Shown here piece by piece: positions 1 through 8,401 of a stretch of DNA of 20,820 bases. Positions within the stretch are counted from its first letter, which is position 1. Every line of letters begins with the position of its first letter. The notes under the pieces are model-generated. The model saw only the letters and a list, made by a program, of their open reading frames with translations, was not told the origin of the DNA and did no database searches. The position numbers and the translations under genes are program-made. The DNA lies in assembly GCA_025399215.1 (NCBI GenBank), contig MU621380.1, positions 1 through 20,820 of the forward strand, given 5' to 3'. The stretch comes from Globomyces pollinis-pini (Eukaryota; Chytridiomycota; Chytridiomycetes; Rhizophydiales; Globomycetaceae).

Positions 1-126
1 AACTACGGACTGATTTATCACTCTTTACCATTCAGTTTTGTAGGTTGGAGAATGGGTCCAAATCCCAACCGTGAGAGTGGTTTGTATATACGAATCAGCA
101 AAGACTACAATTGGATTTTTATTTGA
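1..126 (+). CDS. C-terminal end of a trypsin-like (S1) serine protease, partial
   Basis: An open frame enters from the left edge and ends at TGA 124-126, giving the last 41 residues of a protein. The closing segment (SGLYIRISKDYNWI) matches the end of chymotrypsin-fold proteases, where a P-G-V-Y-x-R-V-S-x-Y-x-x-W-I pattern forms the final strand and helix. The FVGW stretch before it could correspond to the GIVSWG strand beside the substrate pocket. The catalytic His, Asp and Ser would lie outside the window, so activity cannot be judged. The family is usually secreted. The identification rests on this one motif, so a non-protease protein remains possible. Confidence 0.5.
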   Translation, partial: NYGLIYHSLPFSFVGWRMGPNPNRESGLYIRISKDYNWIFI

Positions 127-709
127 TATAAAAGACCAGAAAGTTGTTCGGAGAAGATTGATTCCGATGGAAGTTTAAATATTAGGATATCCCGAAATTT
201 AACCAAGTGTAAAATGCAAGGAGATTTTGATTAGAGCTCTTGTTTATCAAGTTAGAATTGTTACTGATTGAAATTGGGATGCCGATTTGTGTTTTGTTCG
301 CAGTAGTGGATCTATTCAGTATTCTTCGCCTCGCCCACACATTACCAACCAGATCCCACAACAAATCACCGAAAACAACTAGAGAAAACTATCAAAATCA
401 CCTTTTACTCACTTAAAATGTAGTAAACATAAACTCTAGAGATTTCTGATATTTCTGTTATACTAACACATACCGGATCCCAACAACTCACAGCACCGTA
501 GCTCTTCTACTCAAATAGCCAGCATTCCCGCACTTTTCTCTTTAAAGTTTCACATCTGGTACTTTACCAAAAATGAGTAAAAACTCAACAGCATATTTAA
601 CCGATTACCAATCTCACACTAACTAAAACACCTGGACATGCTGGTTTGGTTGTTGGATGAATTGTACTTCTGTATTAGTTTTCAGTTCCGATACGTATTC
701 GGTGTTAGA
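127..709. other. Gene-free stretch downstream of the protease fragment
   Basis: No frame here shows protein-family features. The longest, a 60-codon frame on the minus strand at 182-364, has no recognisable motif and no splice partner. The stretch presumably holds the 3' UTR of the protease gene and intergenic DNA, and it borders the dispersed repeat at 710. That repeat may start further left, because its second copy is cut by the window end at the position matching 710. Confidence 0.5.
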
Positions 710-1036
710 ATGGATTTGTTTGTCACTTGAATAATAACAATTTTAGTGATGATACTATGGGCTACTTGTAAAGGCCAACAAATGATCTTAATGGATTAGG
801 ATACAATGCAGTGATGTAGTAGGTATGGATGGTCGCCATATTACTTCATACTATCAATTCAATTGTCCACTGTATCTACATAAGATATGGCATCATAGTA
901 GTATATTTACCCAATCCTAACATATTTCAAATCTCATAGTCGTCACACGACGGCTCACATTCTATCTTCATTATACTCATGTATAAAAGCTCTTCATCCA
1001 TACACACAAGGACTCCTTGATCAGAGCGGGAATAAC
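710..1036 (+). repeat. Dispersed repeat, left copy, inverted relative to 20494-20820
   Basis: This segment matches the reverse complement of 20494-20820. By eye there are roughly 15 differences over the first 270 or so aligned positions, with weaker similarity over the last 55. It contains no long open frame. It holds a short hairpin at 938-955 that is conserved with compensating base changes in the other copy, and a TATA-like string (TATAAAA) at about 981. Both copies point their TATA-like ends into the window. It could be a non-autonomous element, a solo LTR or a duplicated promoter segment. No target-site duplication can be assessed, because the outer end of the partner copy is missing. 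Confidence 0.8.
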
Positions 1037-1981
1037 ATTTATTGCAGTAGGAAATGATGGTTTTAGCTGGAATGAAAAGCATCAACAATTAATTCTATCA
1101 CCTCTGCCTATCACCTCTGCCTTACGTTGTACTCATCGAGTGACGTCTTATTGGATCGTATATACAGTACTCTTTGGCAGATCATCTGTACAATTGTCAG
1201 TGTTTGATTCGTCCACATAGTAACAACTAAATCCAAAAGACTTATTTACCAATATAGATTGTTAAAATTACCACAAAACAAACACAATGTATCAAATAGA
1301 ATGTACAAAAACCAATCGAGTCGAATCAAATAAACATAAACGCACAATATCTGTCATCCGAATAGCATATTTAGCTAGGTCTGGTACCTCATGATATTGG
1401 ACGAGCTGGAGTTATTATGAGTTTTCAGGTTTGGTTTATGTGAACATGGTGGAATTTCCAATGGATTTGTTTGTTACATTGGAAATCTGAGAAATGTTAC
1501 TTTGGGCTATTATTTAAGTTTACTGATGATATTTCTTTCTTCATTGGGAATGTGGGAATTTTAGTTTTTCGGTTTGAATTGATCACACACAATTACGTTT
1601 TTGGGGTTGCTAACATTTGAATTGCTTTCTGGTATGCTAAAGTACTCTCAACACATTGGGCGTGAAAGAAGCAATTTGCAGTCTTTAACGGCTGAACTTG
1701 AAGTATATCATGAAGGGAAGTTTAACAAGTGTAGACTCGGATATCACAAAGCAGTTCTTCTCGCAGGACAGGTCGTTTAACGTAGCTTAAAGAGGATCTG
1801 AGAGTTTGACAAAAAATACTTTGAAATTGCATTTAATGAATGGCCTATTTGATCGAAAGTATTAGTTTTCCCATTTTCTACATTACTGCATTGCATATAT
1901 TTCAAATCATATAACAATTACTAAGAAATCATCAGATCAATATATACAGTCTCCTATTTGTAGTTGAGAAGAAAAAAGATC
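1037..1981. other. Gene-poor stretch with a possible decayed repeat and one weak ORF
   Basis: No gene can be supported. Around 1470-1515 a string (ATGGATTTGTTTGT, then ACTTTGGGCTA about 25 nt later) recalls the left part of the 710-1036 repeat and may be a decayed third copy. An open frame runs 1583-1780 on the plus strand (first ATG 1634, 48 codons from it, TAA 1778-1780). Its composition is not obviously non-coding, but it matches no family I know. A 67-codon frame at 1017-1220 starts inside the repeat, lacks an ATG and looks fortuitous. Confidence 0.4.
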
Positions 1982-2054
1982 GTGATGACGAGGAATCGAA
2001 CCTCGGGCGCCATTGAAGTAAACGCTAGCCGTGTTACCACTACACCATCATCAC
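1982..2054 (-). tRNA. tRNA-like gene with an abnormal anticodon arm, isotype uncertain
   Basis: On the minus strand the 7-bp acceptor stem pairs perfectly (GTGATGA with TCATCAC). The D arm is GTGT/ACAC with an AGTGGTA loop. The T arm is CGAGG-TTCGATT-CCTCG, and a T6 terminator follows. These match Pol III A- and B-box promoters and a proper tRNA body of 73 nt. The segment between the D and T stems is 25 nt, against 22 in the neighbouring tRNA-Gly, and gives no normal 5-bp stem with a 7-nt loop. One fold (GCGTT with GGCGC) leaves a 9-nt loop containing CTTCA. It could be a tRNA-Glu(TTC) relative, a gene with a tiny intron, or a decayed copy. Confidence 0.65.
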
Positions 2055-2087
2055 TTTTTTGTAGATGGACGGCACCAAAGACAAAAT

Positions 2088-2157
2088 GCAATGACGGGGA
2101 ATCGAACCCCGGACGCACGCTTGGAAGGCGTGCATGTTGCCTCTACACCATCATTGC
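2088..2157 (-). tRNA. tRNA-Gly (anticodon TCC)
   Basis: The minus strand folds as a standard cloverleaf of 70 nt. The acceptor stem is GCAATGA/TCATTGC, the D stem GTGT/ACAT, the anticodon stem CACGC/GCGTG with loop CTTCCAA, the variable region CGTC, and the T arm CGGGG-TTCGATT-CCCCG. Anticodon TCC reads GGA and related glycine codons. The CCA end is not encoded and a T4 run follows, as for Pol III genes. It lies 33 bp upstream of the odd tRNA-like gene on the same strand, so a shared transcript is conceivable. No intron is present. Confidence 0.93.
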
Positions 2158-2329
2158 TTTGTAACTGTCCACGTTTCGACCGCTCAGTTCTATGCAAGAA
2201 TGGAACCTGTTCCAAACTATCTGGTACTGATTGTTGAGTAAGAGAGTTTGTCCACAAGAGCTAACATAAACTCTCTTCAGTACTGTTAAACATTCCATCA
2301 GATGAAATATTTTTTCCTTCAAACAGCTG

Positions 2330-3293
2330 ATGGTTGAAATATTGGAAATCCATCGCACCATCCATTTCCTAACAAAAGAGATTGAGAAGAGCATCAAAGA
2401 TAAGAATACAATTAACAACCTACAAAAGATACAATGGAAATCTGTAATGATTGCAAGACTGACAATAGAGTATAACACATATCAAGCAACATATTGATCG
2501 ACATAAGACTCATCATAATGATCAATCCAGTATCAAAAGGATTGAAAACCAGTTGGGTTTAATTCAGAAGCTTTATAGTGATAATTTTGGATTGTTGGAT
2601 CAAGACAATGACTATGTCGACACAAAACCTACTGATTTTATAACAGAGTCGAATGAGAATCTAATTGAAGAATCCAAGCCAGATTTAATCCAATTACATA
2701 GATACCAGTTATTATCAATGGTATCCCAAACACAATCAGACTCTACAACGGTGATTAGTAAATCAACTGAATTTGTTGAAAGTAAAAGCAGTTTGTTTGA
2801 AAGCACTAAAGAAAGTCAAGTGGATGAATCTGTAGAACAACAAATCCAAAATGATTTAAAAATTCAACAAGAATTAACTGATTTATTAGCACAACAATCT
2901 GCACAATTATTAAAGAATTCACAGACATTTAATGACTTGATCAATAAGGATAAAAATGTATTGGATAGTTTGGAAGATGACATGCAAGATAAATTGAATA
3001 AAGTGCAATCTAGCAGATCAGCAATTCAATTTGTTACAAAGAAAACTTGGACAACAACGTTTATGATTTGGGGTAGTATTTTGGTTTGTATATTGGTATT
3101 TGCTGGCACATTATTGTGGATGAGATTATTTTCTCCAGTTCAACGCAGTGTGGATCATCACGTTCATGTTCAGGATGTTCCACAAGTTGATGGACAGCAT
3201 TCACATAGCCATACTCATGTCCCACAGACTGATGAACAGCATTCCGAAGAACATCATCATCACTACTATCACCATGAATTTGACGAATTTTGA
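2330..3293 (+). CDS. USE1: Use1-like Qc-type SNARE of the ER with a His-rich luminal tail
   Basis: Two exons (2330-2443, 2469-3293) joined across a 25-nt GT...TAG intron give 312 residues. The N-terminal 100 residues are helical and charged, then come a Ser/Thr/Glu linker, a SNARE heptad region at about 163-226 and one transmembrane helix at about 235-259. This is the plan of Use1/p31, which with Sec20, Syntaxin 18/Ufe1 and Sec22 fuses Golgi-derived COPI vesicles with the ER. The segment QQSAQLLKNSQTFNDLINKD matches the family core, including the acidic residue near the ionic layer. Use1 normally ends just after the membrane; here about 50 further residues follow, with 14 His. The start is the ATG at 2330, and an upstream exon cannot be excluded. 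It is convergent with the dehydrogenase gene. Other Qc SNAREs are a less likely match. Confidence 0.75.
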
Positions 3294-3559
3294 TGACAAA
3301 TTTTATCAATAAATTTACACTATGGTGACATTGTGTACTTTTAAACTATTCCTCCAAGCTTCGCCTGAATGTATAAGTTGATAACGTTGGAATGTAATTA
3401 AGTGAATAATATTCACCATTTCCTGATTACAGGGGCGTAACTCTTGCCCTAATATGCTGTTCTCAGTCTGATAAAGGACTCATGACTTGAACCTAACAAA
3501 AATAATGTGCATTGTGTTTAGATTGATAAACGTGGGGAATGTATTGCAAAATTGTATAT

Positions 3560-4528
3560 TTATTTCAAGATCTTACTAATGGTATCATCAAGTTTCGTTA
3601 CTAAATCATTAACAACATCAACTGAGACTGCCGTATTTCCAAGAGTTACATGTTCATTTGCAACTTGCCGATCGAACAAGAATGACCCATTTGCACATTT
3701 CAACACTTCGTCTGATATAGCCGCCCAAACAATAGTATCAGCCCCTTGATCTGGAGTACGAAGCTGGTTTTGTAGTGTATTGAAAAATCCAGGTAATGAA
3801 GTTTGTAATCCTGGCGTTTCTGACCATCCTGGATGCATGGAATAAAATTTGAATTGAGAATATTTTCGGACCCAATGATGTGTCAATTCAACTTCAGCGC
3901 GTTTTGTTTGGGCATAAACCAAAGAGCCCTCATAGTAAGATTCTGCTTGTAAATCACTTGTAGAAAGAGGAACATTGTACATGCCTCCACTACTAACAGT
4001 GACAATTCGTGAAGAATCATTCAATTTTGGTATCATCAGTTCTGTAAGATAATACACACCCAGAGTATTAGTAGCGAATGTGTTTTCCAGTCCATCTTTT
4101 GTAAGGGTGCGTTCATTCAACAGCACGCCAGCATTATTAATCAGAATATCCACTTTATAATTGATTGATTCTGCCAATTTTTTCACATCTGCTGGTAGAG
4201 ATAAATCTGCTATTTCCAACTTGATATTTTTGTTACCAGATTCTTGAATACAAAGTTCCAATGCTTTTTGACCTCGTTCCCGATTTCTACAGACCAATAC
4301 GACATGGGCATTCTTTTTAGCCAGAGTTAGAGCAGTTGATAAACCCAAGCCGGAATTAGCACCAGTAACGATGGCGGTTTTACCAGTAAGGTCCACATCC
4401 AAGGCTGTGGTGGAGAAGGACGTTGAGTGATTTAGAAAAGCAGACTTTGTGAAGTTAAGATAACCATGTACTCCAAAGACGGTGCTTCTGTATTGTTGGG
4501 TGACAAAGTTGGACAGAGACTGGAACAT
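3560..4528 (-). CDS. DHRS12-like short-chain dehydrogenase/reductase
   Basis: A single uninterrupted exon encodes 322 residues. Classical SDR signatures are present: the cofactor motif TGANSGLG (about 55-62), NNAG (131-134), the serine block VTVSSGG (about 177-182) and the catalytic Y-A-Q-T-K pair (Tyr205, Lys209), followed by MHPGW. The N-terminal YRSTVFG...YLNFTKSAF segment and GLENTFATNTLGVY match the DHRS12 subfamily, whose substrate is poorly defined; the enzyme is expected to use NAD(P)(H). The N-terminus shows no convincing cleaved signal. It lies tail-to-tail with the Use1-like gene and head-to-head with OLA1 over 453 bp. Unusually for this window it has no intron. Membership in the SDR family is certain, the subfamily likely. 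Confidence 0.88.
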   Translation of the reverse strand: MFQSLSNFVTQQYRSTVFGVHGYLNFTKSAFLNHSTSFSTTALDVDLTGKTAIVTGANSGLGLSTALTLAKKNAHVVLVCRNRERGQKALELCIQESGNKNIKLEIADLSLPADVKKLAESINYKVDILINNAGVLLNERTLTKDGLENTFATNTLGVYYLTELMIPKLNDSSRIVTVSSGGMYNVPLSTSDLQAESYYEGSLVYAQTKRAEVELTHHWVRKYSQFKFYSMHPGWSETPGLQTSLPGFFNTLQNQLRTPDQGADTIVWAAISDEVLKCANGSFLFDRQVANEHVTLGNTAVSVDVVNDLVTKLDDTISKILK

Positions 4529-4981
4529 ATCTGGAATGGATGTAAATGGTTCCTTATGTAAGAAAAGTGGAGAAACACATGCGGATAAATGTGATATAAA
4601 TATCGTCTCAATTTCTGTAATTCAAACTGGAAATCGGTACCAGTGAGAAAAAAAGGAATTTAATCTTTAGTGTCTTACCAGAAATTTTCATAGTGGTAAG
4701 AGTATTAACAAAATTGAATTTGCTTAGTTGTGAAAATTAACTGGTAAAGCTGACATAACATTGATTGAAATAGTAAATAGCACTCATTATAGAAGACTGA
4801 GAAGGAAGTGTTCATTCTACTTTAATATGGTAAAGTATGAGCAAATTGTGATCTGCTCCTACGGATACTTCCCATCATCCCGTAATACATTTCTTTCGTT
4901 CCAATACATCATCCATCAAAATCATGACTGGTTTTGGAGTCCTGAATCTGAAAAAAAAAATAAAGTTCCCAATTTAAAACT
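4529..4981. promoter_or_regulatory. Shared upstream region of the dehydrogenase and OLA1 genes
   Basis: These 453 bp separate two divergently transcribed genes and must contain both promoters and 5' UTRs. I see AT-rich DNA and a poly(A) run about 20 nt before the OLA1 ATG, but no clear TATA pair and no TTAGGG motif like that upstream of uL4. A 95-codon frame at 4761-5048 has no ATG start and overlaps OLA1 exon 1 in another frame, so it is not a gene. Confidence 0.45.
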
Positions 4982-6517
4982 ATGCCTCCAAAAGCAGCTC
5001 CAGTCGTTCAACCTGCTGCAAACTTTGGTCGAGTCAAAGCCAATTTGAAAATGGGGATTGTTGGATTACCAAATGTCGGAAAATCATCTTTGGTAACGAC
5101 ATACAAATTACTAAATCATTAGTTCAATCTCTTAACTTCTCAGTCCGCTGGTATAGTTTAATTATTGCTAACCTCATCTATAGCTGCTGAAAATTTCCCT
5201 TTTGTATCGTTGTTTTTGGATTTAATCATAATAGTGTACTATTGAACCAAATGAAGCTCGTTGTCCTGTTCCAGACGCTAGATATGATTATTTATGCGAT
5301 CTCTGGAAACCCCCATCAACACAACCTGCATATTTGCATGTCACAGATATTGCTGGATTGATTAGAGGTGCCAGTGAAGGTGCAGGATTAGGAAATGCTT
5401 TTCTGTCTCATATTCAAGCTGTTGATGGAATATTTCACTGTGTCAGAGTATTTGAGGGTAATTTGGTAATGTTTCTAATCATTAGACTCTGAGATTGTTC
5501 ACGTTGATGACTGTATTGATGCTATTCGTGACTTGGAAACCATTCAATCTGAACTGTGCAAAAAGGACTTGGAGATTGTTAAAAAGGCAATTGCTACCGA
5601 AGAATTGGCTATTAAAAAGGGTAAATTGAACACATTAATACATCATTGTAGGTGGAGGAAAGTTCAAGTTGTCACCAAACTTTATCAATGCTACTGAGAA
5701 GCTTGTAACAATGTTGGAAAATAACCGTTTGTTTTACTATATACTAAATCCTTATAGAACCTGTTCGAATGGGTGAATGGTCTACTCCAGAAGTTGATTT
5801 AATTAATGAAAAAATGAGTTTAATCACTACAAAACCAATCACTTATTTGGCAAATATGTCTAAGGTACTGATTCACTTCTTTTTTGACTAAATAGGCTGA
5901 TTATTTACGAAAAAAGAACAAATGGTTGGCAAAAAGTATTTTTAGTTTGACTAACATGCTAGTTCATGCTTGGATTCAAAAGCATGGGGGAGGGGTTTTA
6001 ATTCCAGTAAAGAACACTTACTCGATTAACATTTATTAGTTTTCAGTTGAATTTGAACAAGAACTTTGGGCTTTACGAGATGATCCTGCTGCCCAACAAT
6101 CGTTCATTAAAGAAAACAGTGATTGCGTTTCTGCTTTACCTAAAATGATTACCACTGGATACAAAGAATTGAACTTGATTTACTATTTTACTTCAGGAGA
6201 AAAGGAAGTGAGAGCATGGGTAAATTCTGAATTTGATTAATTGCATTAGACCGTATATAACGGTGCTACTGCACCAGAAGCAGCATCAGTCATCCACACC
6301 GATTTTGGAAAAGCGTAAGTCGCACATTCATTCAACTTCTAGATTCATCAAAGCCGAAGTATGCTCTTTTGAAGACTACAAGCAATTTGGAGAAGGTCAA
6401 AAAGGTATGGCAGCAGTAAAGGCTGCTGGGAAGTATCGCATTGAAGGTAAAGCGTATGTCGTCAAAGATGGTGATATCATTTACTTTCAAATCGGACAAC
6501 TTAACAAAAAGAAATAA
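4982..6517 (+). CDS. OLA1: Obg-like ATPase 1 (OLA1/YchF family), 12 exons
   Basis: Exons: 4982-5092, 5123-5150, 5184-5203, 5235-5457, 5486-5620, 5652-5726, 5758-5864, 5896-5935, 5963-6006, 6040-6219, 6250-6314, 6343-6517. They sum to 1203 nt, giving 400 residues against about 395 in the family. The 11 introns are 27-33 nt, all GT...TAG. The protein shows G1 GLPNVGKSS (28-36), ENFPF-CTIEPNE (switch I region), G3 DIAGLIRGA, then LGNAFLSHI and a C-terminal TGS domain ending [18 protein letters not shown]1 is a cytosolic P-loop ATPase that binds ribosomes and affects translation and stress responses. The family replaces the GTPase NKxD motif with NxxE; here the spliced sequence reads NMSK, with an intron immediately after it. 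The start is chosen because MPPKAAP precedes the conserved [13 protein letters not shown]. Confidence 0.95.
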
Positions 6518-6628
6518 TCTATATTCTATTCCTATTGAAATATATTCATTACTTTATGAGCGATATTTTGCTACCATTTGAAAAACGTTTTTAAAAGTCT
6601 CAATATCACTGGAAATTCGACCTCATCT

Positions 6629-8292
6629 TTATTCATATATAGTAAATAATGGATCATCCACCTCGCATACATAATCAATGGGGGGTAAACGACCATACAA
6701 TACATAATCAATTTGGATATCCATAGTACATGACGAGATTTGAGATATTGAACCATGTCCATGTCCATTATGTAATAATAATCTGGCATTTTGATTGGTG
6801 GCATGATCTTTTCCCATTAAATCATACAAAACTTGAGCACTTGTCCAAGGTGTTACTGGATCATATCTCGTTCCAATAATGAGTACAGGATTTTTTAATT
6901 GTTTATTCCAAGGTCCTGTGTATCGGTCAGTATGTTCAAATCTTGGCCATGTTCGACTATAATTTAGAATTGTAATTATTACCAAGACAGAAACTTCCAA
7001 CCCCACTGTCGTGAACCGAGCATTGATGTATGGTTAGAATACTCTTTAATTTGAGTTTTCCATTCTTGTAATGTATAATGTGTTGTGGATATATCTGTAT
7101 CACTACACAAAGTTGCCAATCCTGGTTGATTGCGTTTTAAAATATTTGAAGGAGTGGTTTGTGGTGATGTAAAAGGTATGTATTCCGACAGTTGTATCAT
7201 AGGTAATCCATTTCCAATTGAAGCTTGATAAAAAGCATTGGATATGTTTGGGTATAAACTAGCACTATACAAACTCTCAAAAAGTACCATTGATGCATAT
7301 TCAGCAGTCACAACTGCTGGAATATCAGTTTCAGTCACTAAAATTGGTTGATTTTTTAGTGATTCAATCACATTATCTATAGTTGTTAACGCTGGAATCC
7401 CATGCTCTAGCTTAGACAAGGAACAATTTGCAAAAGGTAATTCATCACAATATTCCCCAAATTTTTCTAACGTCTCATCTAAATCTTGTAACCCATTTAA
7501 AAACCTATTAAAATCAAAATGATACAATCCACAAACTTGAAAAAATCACTGAAATAATCAATTGGGTTTACGATTGCATCAAACATCATACGACCGACAT
7601 TTTCTGGAAACATATTCGCGTAAGTTACCCCCAATATGGATCCATAACTAAGTCCATAATAATTCAACTCTTTCATTTGTAATGCTTTTCTAATTTCTTC
7701 CATATCTCTGGCAATATAGGCAGTTGACAAGTAAGCCAAATATTCACCACTATGTTTTAAACAATACTTTCCCATCAATTCCATTTGTGCTGAATAGAAA
7801 TTTAATTCTTCTGTTGATGGATTGATTGGTAAAAATGGTGTACCAAATCTTGACCTATCTCTCATGAATGCATCCCAATGGTCATTGGATTTTGTACATA
7901 CTACAGGTGTACTATTCCCAACTCCTCGAATATCAAATCCAATATAATCTACCACATCGTCAAAGTAATACGTTGGAAATCCTTTTACAAATTCTAATCC
8001 AGAGACTCCTGGTCCACCCTAACATGAACCTTGTAATTGTATTTACTGGGTTGAATAGTAAGTAGGTGTTGGCAGGTTGAATTGGTGCCAATTTTCTATT
8101 CTTAATTCCTCATTCTACTTACCTATTTAATGCAATATCTATTGTTTTTTCTAAATTAATGTAATCCATTGGTACTTTCAATGTAGCACATTCTAACTGC
8201 ATATCCTCCGTCCCACAATCTGTCCATTTTAGCGACTCTCCGTAGTCTATGATTTTACTTAAGCTACTACCTATCAATAGGAAAAATAACAT
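6629..8292 (-). CDS. Secreted TAP-like alpha/beta hydrolase (peptidase S33 type)
   Basis: Five exons (8292-8123, 8095-8047, 8018-7537, 7504-6983, 6956-6629) sum to 1551 nt and 516 residues. Introns are 27, 28, 32 and 26 nt. A short hydrophobic N-terminus suggests a signal peptide. Family features in order: W-T-D-C, CATLKVPMDY, the oxyanion strand GGPGVSG (from 74), FDIRGVGNS, nucleophile elbow YYGLSYGS (Ser197), C-R-T-W-P, then the TAP C-terminal block with Asp440 (RYDPVTPW) and His475 (NGHGHGS). All three catalytic residues are present. Relatives are extracellular tripeptidyl aminopeptidases or similar hydrolases of fungi and actinobacteria; the exact substrate cannot be told. A TATA-like string at 8304-8311 lies only 12-19 nt before the ATG, so the true start or TSS needs care. 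Convergent with OLA1. Confidence 0.88.
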
Positions 8293-8401
8293 TAAAGATA
8301 AGATTTTTATACTGTCAGTCAGTCAAGTGTTTCAACAATGTTTCAGTCACGAATCGGTTCAACCAAAAATATACTCAAGAGAAGACTATTCCTTTATTTT
8401 T

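Noticed and set aside
182..364. 60-codon minus-strand frame
   Set aside because: Low-complexity composition, no motif, no splice partner; chance level in AT-rich DNA.
1017..1220. 67-codon plus-strand frame
   Set aside because: It starts inside the dispersed repeat without an ATG, has no family features, and the equivalent part of the other repeat copy does not keep the frame.
1583..1780. Open frame with ATG at 1634
   Set aside because: Amino-acid composition is plausible but there is no recognisable family, no exon partner and no neighbouring signals; described in the gap entry only.
1964..2257. Several overlapping frames around the tRNA genes
   Set aside because: They are read through tRNA sequence and have no coding evidence.
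2143..2478. 111-codon minus-strand frame
   Set aside because: Antisense to exon 1 of the Use1-like gene, whose plus-strand reading splices in phase to the SNARE; the minus frame has no ATG-anchored homology.
6571..6804. Alternative C-terminus for the TAP-like hydrolase in another frame
   Set aside because: Joining it would need an AAG acceptor, while every other intron here ends TAG; the main frame already contains the complete family C-terminus.
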